The notes under the pieces were generated by a model. That model worked only from the letters and a program-made list of their open reading frames with translations, was not told the DNA's origin and did not search any database. Below, piece after piece: positions 7,028-15,600 of a DNA stretch of 16,304 nucleotides. How positions within the stretch are numbered: the stretch's first letter is position 1; each line of letters begins with the position of its first letter. Source of the stretch: DAOPZC01 sp035353175 (GTDB lineage: Bacteria; Verrucomicrobiota; Kiritimatiellia; RFP12; UBA1067); the NCBI GenBank assembly GCA_035353175.1, contig DAOPZC010000083.1, positions 1-16,304 on the forward strand, written 5' to 3'. Made by a program: the position numbers and the translations under genes.

Positions 7028-8434
7028 TCAGGCGAATTCACGCCACGCGCTGACCAATTCGCTCCCGGCGACGCCATAGCTGTTGCGGGCGGAGACACGC
7101 ACCCGAACCGCGTTCGCTTCGGCAGGAAGTCCCGAAAGATCGATCTGGCCCTTGACATCTCCCGCGGAGATCGCGCGTTTTCGGGACATGACGGCCTCCG
7201 GCTGTGCCCACAGCTCGCTCTTCGACCAGCTCTGCGAGGCCGATTTGCCTGGAACGCGGGATTCGACCTTGACGGTGTAGTCGAACGGACGCGCGGTCGG
7301 GTTGGCGAAGGCTCCCGGGAAACTGAAGTCGAGCATCTTGCGTTCCGCGACCTTGACGTCCACCTTCGCCGCCTTGTCGAACAGAGGCCGTTCCTCCTTG
7401 CGCAACGAACGCACCGAGAACGAGCTCGTTTTCACCGGCATTTCCAGCACGACCTTATCGTCGAGATCTTCGTCGTTGAAGAAATCGCGGCGCGCGACGA
7501 CAAGCCGGTCGTCAAAGACGTCCACGATCTGCCCGCAGCGGCCGTCCAGCCTGTCGCGATAGTTCTTGCGGCCTTTGCGTCCGTCCGGCATGCAGAGATA
7601 GCTGAGCGTCCCAGTTCCGATCGACGTGAACTCCTCGCGCCAGTAGTTTCGGTCATCGGTGATCGGACGGTGGGCATGGCCAGAGAACACCGTGGCGAAG
7701 GGATAGTCGGCGAAGGTGCACGTCGAGTCGCCGGCGTCTTCGCCCCAGCTATCTCCGGCGAAGACCGTGCCCTTCGGGTGGGGGTGCTGGAAATAGAAAA
7801 ACGGTTTCGAGGTGTCGATCTTCGAAGCGTTCGCCTTCATCCATTCACCAATCGCCGGCCCCGCCCCCCATCCGCTGCCGTTCGCCTTGTCCCAGTGTCC
7901 GCCGATGAAGTCATAGCCCTTCACGTTCTTCGTGTAGATCGGCGCATACGGCTCGTGGAAGCAGGTCTCCCAGGCCTTTCCGAGGCCGATCTTTGTCAGC
8001 ACGAACTTCTCAGCTTCTTCGTAGGTCATGTTCATCGCCTTGAAGGCCTTGTCCATGGCCGCGTCGCGGTAGGCGAGCCCATCTGGGTCATGGTTGCCGT
8101 AGACGAACAGGCGCTCCACCTTCTTTTCCCCCAGTCCCTTGTCGTCGGGAAAAACCGAGAACCACGCTTTAGCGATGTTCTGAAGCTGGGGAAGGATGCC
8201 GTGGTCGGCCATGTCACCGGCAATCAGCACCGCGTCGACGTTCTGGTCCCGAAAATACTGCAGGGTCTTGCGGAAGATCTCTGTCGACGTCCAGTCCGTG
8301 ACGTGGATGTCGCTCAACACGCCGAACCTGAGATTCGGCTTCGATATGCTGGCCGCAACGGGATTCGCAACCATGACCAGGGGAAAGGCCGAAGTCCCGA
8401 CAAGAAAATGCCGTCTGGACACGTTGATGTTCAT
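7028..8434 (-). CDS. Tat-exported calcineurin-like metallophosphoesterase
   Basis: A 468-residue dimetal phosphoesterase that would hydrolyse phosphomono- or diesters outside the cytoplasm. The N-terminus carries a twin-arginine signal (SRRHFLVG followed by a hydrophobic run to about residue 29). All hallmark motifs are present in order: D42-x-H44 (SDIHVTD), GDMAD at 73-77, GNHD at 113-116, H217-P-H219, and the metal ligands GHAH at 252-255. Residues from about 345 onward form a beta-rich C-terminal domain, probably Ig or fibronectin-like (LSGLPAEANAVRVRVSARNSY). The start is supported by AAGGAG 8 nt upstream. Substrate is not predictable: purple-acid-phosphatase-like, cyclic-nucleotide, nucleotidase and lipid-directed members share these motifs. 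It follows the EEP-family gene after a 141-nt gap with a hairpin and a tandem repeat. Confidence 0.88.
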   Translation of the reverse strand: MNINVSRRHFLVGTSAFPLVMVANPVAASISKPNLRFGVLSDIHVTDWTSTEIFRKTLQYFRDQNVDAVLIAGDMADHGILPQLQNIAKAWFSVFPDDKGLGEKKVERLFVYGNHDPDGLAYRDAAMDKAFKAMNMTYEEAEKFVLTKIGLGKAWETCFHEPYAPIYTKNVKGYDFIGGHWDKANGSGWGAGPAIGEWMKANASKIDTSKPFFYFQHPHPKGTVFAGDSWGEDAGDSTCTFADYPFATVFSGHAHRPITDDRNYWREEFTSIGTGTLSYLCMPDGRKGRKNYRDRLDGRCGQIVDVFDDRLVVARRDFFNDEDLDDKVVLEMPVKTSSFSVRSLRKEERPLFDKAAKVDVKVAERKMLDFSFPGAFANPTARPFDYTVKVESRVPGKSASQSWSKSELWAQPEAVMSRKRAISAGDVKGQIDLSGLPAEANAVRVRVSARNSYGVAGSELVSAWREFA

Positions 8435-8457
8435 TGAACGGTCTCCTTACTCAACTC

Positions 8458-8485
8458 TCAACACTTCTCAATCAACACTTCTCAA
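8458..8485. repeat. 14-bp tandem duplication upstream of the phosphoesterase gene
   Basis: TCAACACTTCTCAA occurs twice head to tail (8458-8471 and 8472-8485), flanked by the related ACTCAACTCTCAACAC. It ends 24 bp upstream of the phosphoesterase start codon, just ahead of the AAGGAG site, so copy number could change the leader sequence. The flanking partial matches suggest slippage at a simple heptamer-like repeat. Confidence 0.7.
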
Positions 8486-8547
8486 TCACTCCGCGAACAG
8501 GGGTACTTCGCCGTTTGCCTTTCGGCATTTTGCCCAAACCATAATAC

Positions 8548-8571
8548 CCGTCGCGGATTCAGCGGCGACGG
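8548..8571. terminator. Hairpin just after the EEP-family gene, possible weak terminator
   Basis: CCGTCGC (8548-8554) and GCGACGG (8565-8571) pair perfectly over 7 bp with a 10-nt loop, beginning 4 nt beyond the stop codon at 8576. On the minus strand it is followed by GTATTATGGTTT, which is only loosely U-rich. It may terminate or stabilise the MBL-EEP transcript. Confidence 0.4.
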
Positions 8572-8575
8572 ACGT

Positions 8576-9526
8576 CTATCGTCCGACCACGGCAAAATCG
8601 ACGACGACGGGCGAATGGTCTGACGAGTCCAGTGCGTCCTGATCGGTGACGACGACGTGCTTCAGGGCTCGAATGGCGTTCGTCTCGACAAAGACGTGGT
8701 CGATGGACGTCGCTGGCGTGTTGTCCTCCGGACGCAGGCCCCCGCGGTACCGTCCCGTCACATCGCGTTTCGGGTCTCCGTGGTGGGTCGAGAGCTGAGA
8801 CGCCTCGTCCGCCACTTCGGCGGCCGTGCAGTAGCAGGCGGCCGTGAGCGCGTCATACGCCCAGCTGCCCGGACGAGAATTGAGGTCACCGCCGCCGATG
8901 ACTGCGTAGGGAAACTTCGCCTTCAGTGTCCGGAGCCGCCACAGGAGAAGCTCCGCGTTCTGTTCGCGGATCGTATCGGACTCCTTGCCGTTTGACTGCC
9001 ACCAGAAGTGCGTCGAAAAGGTGATAACGCCCTTGCCCGTCAGGCGGTCTTCGAGGACGGCCCACGTCGCGCCCTTGTTCCAATCGAGGCGTGCATGGAA
9101 GACGTCAAAGCCGGACTCGATCAGGCGGTAGCGGTCCGTCCTGTAAAGAAGTGGAACATGGTTGCGAGTATGCTTGACGGAAAGGTCCGTCGCCCGGGCA
9201 GCCTTGAACGCTGCCTGCTCGTCGCCCTTCACGACCTCATAGCCATCCTTGGCCAGTTCGGGGAAAAGCTTTGACGTCCACCAGGCGTCCGTCACCTCCT
9301 GCAAGGCCAGAATGTCGGGTTTCCAGCGCCGTATCACGGTCAGGATGCCGTCCTCGCGCTCGTGGGGCGGATTGTTGAAGTAGTCGCCCCAGATGTTGAA
9401 GCCCATGAACCGCGCGGACGCACCGGGCTCCTTCGCCCCGACCGCTGACGTCATCAGTGCCAAAGATAGGAATAGGAACGCCAAGCACCCTCTCGTCCGC
9501 ATCGTCGCGTCTTTCAAATCTCTCAT
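8576..9526 (-). CDS. Exported endonuclease/exonuclease/phosphatase (EEP) family protein
   Basis: A 316-residue Mg-dependent hydrolase of the DNase I/exonuclease III/sphingomyelinase/inositol-phosphatase fold. A signal peptide (CLAFLFLSLALMTSAVGA, to about residue 31) places it outside the cytoplasm. The full catalytic set is visible: N44 (MGFNIWG), E77 (LALQEV), H173 (STHFWW), D214 and N216 (GGGDLNSRP), D276/H277 (SIDHVFV) and D303/H304 (SSDHSPV). The family cleaves phosphodiester or phosphomonoester bonds in DNA, phospholipids or phosphoinositides; nothing seen separates these. An alternative ATG at 9502 would give a more ordinary signal-peptide length; neither start has a strong ribosome-binding site. 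It begins 21 nt after the MBL-fold gene, so the two are probably co-transcribed. Confidence 0.87.
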   Translation of the reverse strand: MRDLKDATMRTRGCLAFLFLSLALMTSAVGAKEPGASARFMGFNIWGDYFNNPPHEREDGILTVIRRWKPDILALQEVTDAWWTSKLFPELAKDGYEVVKGDEQAAFKAARATDLSVKHTRNHVPLLYRTDRYRLIESGFDVFHARLDWNKGATWAVLEDRLTGKGVITFSTHFWWQSNGKESDTIREQNAELLLWRLRTLKAKFPYAVIGGGDLNSRPGSWAYDALTAACYCTAAEVADEASQLSTHHGDPKRDVTGRYRGGLRPEDNTPATSIDHVFVETNAIRALKHVVVTDQDALDSSDHSPVVVDFAVVGR

Positions 9527-9547
9527 GACAATTTTTACCGTGGAATA

Positions 9548-10444
9548 TCAGACATATCGGACGTCGAGGTCGGTAACACGCTCGGACGGAATGCCGAGCT
9601 GCAAAGCAAACGCTGCAAAACGCTCCTGCCAGCCGGGGGCCTCCCAGCCGTCGCCGTAATGCTGGAAGCAGATCTTCGCGATGTCGCGTCCCTTCAGGCG
9701 TTCGACGGCCTTCGCGATCGGATAATGGACGAGCTCGCAGACGAGCAGATCGACCCGGCCCTTATCGAAGGGGCCGAGCGGCAGGTCGAAGTCCTTGTTG
9801 ACATCGCCGGAAAAGTAGATGCGCCTGCCGTTGGAAAGCTCGATGAGGAGCGAATGCGCAAACTGAGTCCCGTCGGCGCGGCGTCCCATGTGGTCGTTGC
9901 CGTAGGCCGTCACCTTCACGTTGCCGTCATCAAAAATGACGCCCGCCCGATAGGCCTTGAGATGCTGGCAGTCCTGAAGCTTGCCGAAATGCGCGAGATC
10001 GTGGATCGCCCGGATCGTCTGTTCAAGCTCCGGTCCCGGCAGCAGCACTTCGACCGGTTTCTTCACCTTGACGTTCGCGCGGTAACTGAGGTTCTGGAAC
10101 CCGTGTTGCACCAGCAGCATGGGGAGCCCGCCAAAGTGATCGCTGTGCGGATGGGTGATGAACACCGCGTCGAGATCCGGCGCCTTCACGCCTGTCTGCA
10201 TGAGACGGCTCACGGCACCGTCCGCAGCGTCGATCACGTAGTTCTTGCCTCCGTACTGCAAAAGCGTACACGAGGAGAACCGAAGCGGCGTCACAGAGCC
10301 GTGGCTCGTGCCGAGGAACGAGATCCTCGCTGCCCCATCGCCTCCCGCGGAGGCAGCCGCGAGCGCATCTCTGGTCGAGGCGACGGCGACACCGGCTGCG
10401 AGCCCCTTAAGAAAGCCCTTCCGGTTAATCAATGTCCTTCCCAT
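9548..10444 (-). CDS. Exported MBL-fold metallohydrolase
   Basis: A 298-residue metallo-beta-lactamase-fold hydrolase of the RNase Z/phosphodiesterase-like branch. The metal-binding signature is THPHSDH (H98, H100, D102, H103), with further ligand candidates H185 (YGNDHMG), D214 (YFSGDV) and H262 (CFQHYGDGW). The N-terminus NRKGFLKGLAAGVAVAS resembles a Tat signal with RK in place of RR, followed by an Ala-rich cleavage region near 30. Export is likely, but Tat or Sec cannot be decided. Such proteins hydrolyse phosphodiesters, phosphonate-derived cyclic phosphates, lactones or other esters, so the substrate is open. AGGGA lies about 11 nt before the ATG. It follows the TIM-barrel-like gene by 98 nt and precedes the EEP-family gene by 21 nt. 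Confidence 0.86.
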   Translation of the reverse strand: MGRTLINRKGFLKGLAAGVAVASTRDALAAASAGGDGAARISFLGTSHGSVTPLRFSSCTLLQYGGKNYVIDAADGAVSRLMQTGVKAPDLDAVFITHPHSDHFGGLPMLLVQHGFQNLSYRANVKVKKPVEVLLPGPELEQTIRAIHDLAHFGKLQDCQHLKAYRAGVIFDDGNVKVTAYGNDHMGRRADGTQFAHSLLIELSNGRRIYFSGDVNKDFDLPLGPFDKGRVDLLVCELVHYPIAKAVERLKGRDIAKICFQHYGDGWEAPGWQERFAAFALQLGIPSERVTDLDVRYV

Positions 10445-10503
10445 ACTCTGTCTTTCCCTTGTTATTTGTCATCGAAACGTCTGAAGTCGATCTGCGCCGT
10501 ACG

Positions 10504-10518
10504 GGGGCAGGGTGCCCC
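10504..10518. other. GC-rich hairpin between the TIM-barrel-like and MBL genes
   Basis: GGGGCA (10504-10509) pairs perfectly with TGCCCC (10513-10518) around a 3-nt loop, about 24 nt past the stop codon of the upstream gene. No U-tract follows on the minus strand, so it is more likely an mRNA stability or processing structure than a terminator. Confidence 0.35.
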
Positions 10519-10542
10519 GGTCGCGAAAGGATAGTCGTTGTG

Positions 10543-12408
10543 CTAGAGCGTACGCTGCGTGAGGAAACGCCCCTTCCCCGCCGGGCCGACGACCCCGGTC
10601 GTCACGTCCTTCGGCAGCAGCACGCCGGCGTTCCAGGCCCCGAGCTCCGGCAGCGTGACTTCGGCAGATTTCCTCTGGCCCTGCTCATGCCTAACATCAA
10701 GTTCGGCCGACTTGCCCCAGAGCGGCCACCAGACCGCCTTCGTGGACGGGAAATTCGAAAGTCGCACGCGGACCGGTTCCTGCCAGCCGATCCGGGCGTT
10801 AAGCATCACCATCGACGCGAAGGCGCCGTCTTTGCGAACACGGCACCAGACAGAAGCGATGCACGGGTCGAGCACCTCAACCGGCAAATGACCGGCGGCG
10901 AACAGTGCCCGCGAACGGTACCGGCAGTTCTCCGCGCCGCTCGCCAGCATCGGATCGAGATCCGGGGAGATGCCGATGCGCCCCTTCTGCGGCGTCGCAT
11001 ACCGTCCCGGGCCCTTGATCGCGTCCGGCAGGAGCTTCCGACGCTGGAGCTGCCGGAGACCGTGCATGTCAGTCAGCACCGCGCCCTTGAGACAGTCGGC
11101 CAGCGCCTCCTCGGGGAGATTCTGCACGAAACCGGGCGTCAGGTATGTTCCGAGCACATCCTCACCCGTAAAGCAGAGCGGTACGCCGGTCACCGCGCAG
11201 CCGACCGGGAAATTCGGCGCTTCGGGGTTTTCACCGGTATCGGGGCAGTCGAACCCGCTCAGCACCGTGCCGCGGTTCCGCTTCACGTATTCCTTGAAGA
11301 GCGGCATGTTCTCGCGGAGCGCCCGGAAGAGATTGCGATCAGCCCATTCCGCAGGGTCGTCGCCGTTCATCATGTACCAGCTCAGGGAGTCACAGCCCTG
11401 CGCCAGATGGATGAGCGCCTCGAACGCGAGCGACTGGCCCGTGCGCATCCCGAAGGTCCGCGGGCAGGTCTCGATCTCGGGACAGATTTGGGAATAGAGT
11501 TCCGGACGCCGGAGCAGCGTCTTCATCTGCCGCGCGAGACGGTTGCACTTGTCGATCTGACTGAACGGATCGCGGTCCGAATACGCCCCGCAGCCGGGAC
11601 GGATGCCGATCTTCGCGCCTCCGGACGCCTTACTCATGGCCTCGATGAGCACGAGTTGGCCCTCGTCGCACCACGGGTACTGCAGGCCCATCCGAGTCGT
11701 CGGCGACTCGTCGTGGAAGACCTTCACGATCGCCGCGGCAAGGCCGGCAAGTCCTTCGAAACCATGGCGGCGCCAGCGGCCGGCAAGATCCGGGTTTGAC
11801 TTCAGGGCGGCGACGAGATCCTGAAGGGACCAGGTCCGGCCCTCTTTTTCAGAGAACGATGCAAGGCAGATGTCGCAGAAGCATCCGGTTCCAATGACGC
11901 CGTGGCAGTCGAGCCGGAGGTCGTCGTCGATCCAGACACTGCCGGGTTTCCAGGCCGCATACGGTTTCATCGCCGCGGTGAAATAGGCGAGGAACGCCGG
12001 ATCGCGCGGACAGTTGCAGATAACCGATTCGTAACCCGACGGATCCGTGAAACCCTTCCAATTCCTGTGCAGCGGGGGCTTGCCGCCTTTCACGTCTTCA
12101 GCATGGCCGACCGTCGCCTGCACCTGCAGCGAGGCGATGATTCCGGCCTTGCGGAGCTCCTCGGCGCAACGGGCGATATCCTGGGCCCGCTTCGCGTGCA
12201 ATTCAAGCGGCGGCATATCGCAGCCGGTCGAAAACCAGACCTCGTCGCAGACCTCACGGTTCTTCACCAGCACCGGCAGCGTATCCCGCCAGAGCTTCTC
12301 GCCGGTGACATCGGCCCCGAAGCGGACAATCGAAAACGGCACGGCCGTCTCTTCGGCGGACACGACGGAAGCGGTAACGGCAAGCACCGCGAACAGTAGC
12401 GTCTTCAT
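10543..12408 (-). CDS. Exported TIM-barrel-like protein with CFCDIC motif, putative glycoside hydrolase
   Basis: A 621-residue exported protein I cannot assign to a named family. The signal peptide is MKTLLFAVLAVTASVVSA. The next 350 residues read like a (beta/alpha)8 barrel of the glycosidase superfamily: helix AKRAQDIARCAEELRKAGI before a strand (IIASLQVQATVG), VWIDDDLRL (158-166) followed by GCFCDICLASF (175-185), a GLQYPWCDEG loop, ICPEIETCPRTFG (308-320) and a SLSWYMMNGDDPAEW strand (341-355). D161-D163, E311 and E313 are acidic candidates for catalysis; this is inference. The C-terminal 120 residues look like a beta-sandwich (MVMLNARIGWQEPVRVRLSNF). The open frame extends to a GTG at 12441, but the ATG at 12408 gives a clean signal peptide. 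The layout resembles beta-galactosidase-like proteins common in Lentisphaerae-type bacteria. Confidence 0.75.
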   Translation of the reverse strand: MKTLLFAVLAVTASVVSAEETAVPFSIVRFGADVTGEKLWRDTLPVLVKNREVCDEVWFSTGCDMPPLELHAKRAQDIARCAEELRKAGIIASLQVQATVGHAEDVKGGKPPLHRNWKGFTDPSGYESVICNCPRDPAFLAYFTAAMKPYAAWKPGSVWIDDDLRLDCHGVIGTGCFCDICLASFSEKEGRTWSLQDLVAALKSNPDLAGRWRRHGFEGLAGLAAAIVKVFHDESPTTRMGLQYPWCDEGQLVLIEAMSKASGGAKIGIRPGCGAYSDRDPFSQIDKCNRLARQMKTLLRRPELYSQICPEIETCPRTFGMRTGQSLAFEALIHLAQGCDSLSWYMMNGDDPAEWADRNLFRALRENMPLFKEYVKRNRGTVLSGFDCPDTGENPEAPNFPVGCAVTGVPLCFTGEDVLGTYLTPGFVQNLPEEALADCLKGAVLTDMHGLRQLQRRKLLPDAIKGPGRYATPQKGRIGISPDLDPMLASGAENCRYRSRALFAAGHLPVEVLDPCIASVWCRVRKDGAFASMVMLNARIGWQEPVRVRLSNFPSTKAVWWPLWGKSAELDVRHEQGQRKSAEVTLPELGAWNAGVLLPKDVTTGVVGPAGKGRFLTQRTL

Positions 12409-12473
12409 CTTTACGGTCAACCTTATTTGAATATTACGCACATGCCATCGCTCTCAGCAAAGCCATTGATGAT

Positions 12474-12596
12474 TCACTCTTCCGTGAAATAGTCGGCGTC
12501 GATCTTTTTCAGTTCGTAGGTCGCAATGGTGGAAACCCCGACATTGTAGTCGATCATGAGCTGAAGGTCTCTAAAGCCCTGTCCCTTAGTTCCCAT
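12474..12596 (-). pseudogene. 40-codon orphan reading frame, possible remnant of a secreted-protein gene
   Basis: An ATG-to-TGA frame of 40 codons lies in the gap between the two larger genes. It begins MGTKGQGFRDLQLMIDY and ends KKIDADYFTEE. The amino-acid mix is protein-like: alternating hydrophobic residues as in beta strands, and a charged C-terminus. There is no ribosome-binding site before the ATG and an in-frame stop immediately upstream. It may be the 3' end of a gene whose body has been lost, or a chance frame. The closest context is the repeat-protein gene, which stops 57 nt before it. Confidence 0.3.
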
Positions 12597-12652
12597 TTAG
12601 ACCAAGGTGCCGCCGCCCGCCGCGACCGCGTAACCGAGGCGTCGCGCCGAGT

Positions 12653-15600
12653 CTAGTGAACCATCACGAGCGTCCCCGCAGAGTACTCCAGCGAGAGGGA
12701 CTTGCCGTCGTCCGAGAGGAAGATCACCCAGCCCATGGAATCCGTCTTCAGGCGCTGACGCGTCGGCACCGCACCGCCAAAGTCGATTGCGCTGTTGCCC
12801 GTCGTCTCGGCAATCGTGTACTTGCCGTGCGCGAGTTGAGCGAGGTTCGTCGCCAGCACCGAACCCGTCGAGCCGAAGGAGAGCGGCAGCACCGTGGTGA
12901 GCCGGCCCGGCGCGGACACGTCGATGTCCTCTCTGAAAACGACAAACTGGTTCGTGATCGTGAGCGACGCGGCGGCAGAGGCATCCGCGGCCGTGTTGGT
13001 GACCGAGGGGAAACCGCGCACGACGGACGCCGTGTAGGCGTTGCCGTTCAGGTCGAGCGTCGTACCCTTCGCGAACTTCATCTCGCCGAACTGCGGCATC
13101 CCGCCCTCGACCGTGCGCGTGAAGAGCGCTCCATCGCCCGTATCGACGCCCATCACGTAGTCGGCGGCATTTGCCGTGTTGCGCCCCTGGAAATCGATCG
13201 CGAAGCCGAGACGCCCCGCCCAGCCCGTGGTGATCGGCGCGGCGGCGGTGATCGTATTGGCGCAGCAGGCACGATACACGAACGCGTGAGGTCCGGGTAC
13301 GAGCGTCACGTTGCCGTGCAGGATCTGGTTGGTGCCGGAGAGAACCTCCTGACCGTCGACCTTCACCGTCACGCTGCCCGTGAGGGCGCTCGCGAGCGAC
13401 CAGGTGACCGTGTCGCTGCCGCGGTTCCAGATGTATCCCGTGTAGGTGATGACCTCGTTCGTCTTCCACGAGGTGTAGTTATGGCCAGGCTCGCAAATGG
13501 CGCTCGACGGCCCACGTACCGCGAGGTTGGTGAAACACACGCTCGTCCCGTACGCCGCCGTGGCGGCGGCCGCGCTCGCGTAAATGTTCGTACCCTCCCA
13601 GAGACCTGCCATCATGCCGCGGCCGAACTTCACCGTACCTTTCTTCACGTCGAGCGTGTCGGCGCCGAGCGAGGAGAAGTACTCAAGATCGCCCGTACCG
13701 TTCTGCGTCACCGTCTTCCACGTACCCTGACCGTTCTGCACGCGGGCGGACTTGCTACCCTGCATGACGAGGTCCGGCAGATGGTAGGTGACGGGGCACA
13801 TGAACGCCACACCGTTGAAGGTATTGGTGAAGCCCCCGCTGTTGGTCGTCTTGAGCGGGGTCTGCGTCGGCGTCAACGTCACGGCACCCGTCCCCTCGCC
13901 GGCGGGGATCGCACCGTCGGGATACACCCAGATCACGCCCAGATTGAAGGTGATGCCCCCCGTGTACGTCTGATCCGGATTGAGAAGGTGCAGGAAGCTC
14001 GTGTAGGAGCTCATCCCCGTGGAGAAACCGCCTGTGCCGGATATGGGCGTTTTCACCAGCAGGTAGTTGCGGTTGCGGTCGCCCTGGTTCCAGAGCGCAA
14101 TCGGCGCATTGACAACGACGGGGATGTTCAGATTGTTGTGGTTGGCATCGCGCGGATCAATGTTGTAGTCACCATAGAAGACATTCCGCGTGGGGCCGTC
14201 GAACTGGAAAGGCCAGCTCTTGTAGGTGCCGGCGAAATGATTTTCGAGGCCCGTTAATCGCATGCCGCCCGCTCCGTTGAACGTCACCTTGCCGGTGCCC
14301 TGGAAGGTTGTGGTGCCGCCAAAGCGCCACTGACCGCCCTTGACGACGATTTCGCCCGGCCCGACGATGGTCGAAGGCAGGTGGCCCGGACGATCCGTGT
14401 TCTCGCTCCCCTGCAGATGGAACGTGAGCGTATGGCCATTCAATTCGAGGCGGCTGCTTCCGAGGAACATCCATGACTCGACGTGGCCTGTGGCGTCGGC
14501 GTCGAGAATCACCGTCTTACCCAGACAGCCGGTGTTGCCGTAATTGTTCGGCACGCCATTGCCATAGCAGTGGAGTGCGGCCCCATAGGTGCCGTTGCCA
14601 TTGCCGGCGATGTGGAAGATGCGGTTGGCGTTCATCACCGTGTTGGTGGTGAGCGACGTAAACGTGGCGCCGGCGCGCACGTAGACGGGTGCGAGGTCGT
14701 TGTTCTCCTTGCCGATCGAGTACTGCACCTCGGTGCGCAGTGCGCCTCCTTCCACGAAGACGCTCGCACTGTAGTTCGACATCGGCTTGTTCATCTTGAG
14801 GAGTCCCGCGCCGCGCTTGACGAGCGGACGGTCCTTGTCCACGCCGCCGTTCAGCGTGGCGATCGAGACACTCTCGTTGTTGGCGGTGTTGTACGCCGTC
14901 AGCGCGTCTTCGATGAAGGCCTCGTCGGCGATGTCGAGGATGATCGGGTTGGTCGTCGAATAAGGCGTCACGACGAGCGTACCTTCGCCGTCGATCGCCG
15001 AACAGTTGCTGGTGGTGTAGGTGCCTGCCGCCATCTTCGCTCCGCCGATTTTGGTCTCGTAAGCGGTGAGCGTCACGCCCGCGGCCAGGTTGAGCTTGCC
15101 GCCGGCGGCAACATCGAGTTCGCTCGCAAACGCGGCCGCGCCGGAACCGCTTTCGATCTTGAAGGTGCCGGTGGGGCCCACGTTGAGTTTCTGGAGCCGC
15201 AGGAAGGATGCACCCTCGGTGAGGCGCAGCGTGCCGTTCGTCACCACGAGACGCCCCTGGTCCACAGGGTTGACCGCCTTGGCGATCGTGAAGACGTAGT
15301 CCGCACCGCCCGCCTGCTTCGCATCGGGGCAGAACGCAATGCCGGCCGAAGCGTAGAGCGAACCGGTGAAGCGCTGCTCGGCGAGTTTCGGCGTGCCCGT
15401 GAGGCGCACATAGAAGCCGCTCGTGCTGTCAGTGGCCGTAATACCGTGCGTCGTGTTGTCGACCTCGTTCGATTCGATGAGTGCGCCATTGGGCAGTTTG
15501 AAGTCGAAAACACTACCGGTCTTCGAATCGGTGGCCAGCTTCAGCCTGAGTCCACCGTCATTCGACCCGAAGACGAACTCGTGTCCGCTCGCCGGACTCG

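Noticed and set aside
6703..7158. N-terminal extension of the DUF4838 frame by 152 codons
   Set aside because: It runs through the dispersed repeat and into the phosphoesterase coding region, while the internal ATG at 6702 has a strong ribosome-binding site and starts a signal peptide.
6869..8437. 522-codon plus-strand frame opposite the phosphoesterase gene
   Set aside because: Antisense shadow of a gene with a complete catalytic motif set; no ribosome-binding site or recognisable domain.
8511..8534. TGCC/GGCA hairpin with a GAAA loop on the minus strand
   Set aside because: The stem is only 4 bp. The T-run lies on the plus-strand side, where there is no gene to terminate.
12597..13469. 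290-codon minus-strand frame overlapping the 3' end of the repeat-protein gene
   Set aside because: It overlaps a frame with clear domain content and reads as Arg/His/Gly-rich shadow sequence. Only its last few codons, past the real stop, were considered as possible debris.
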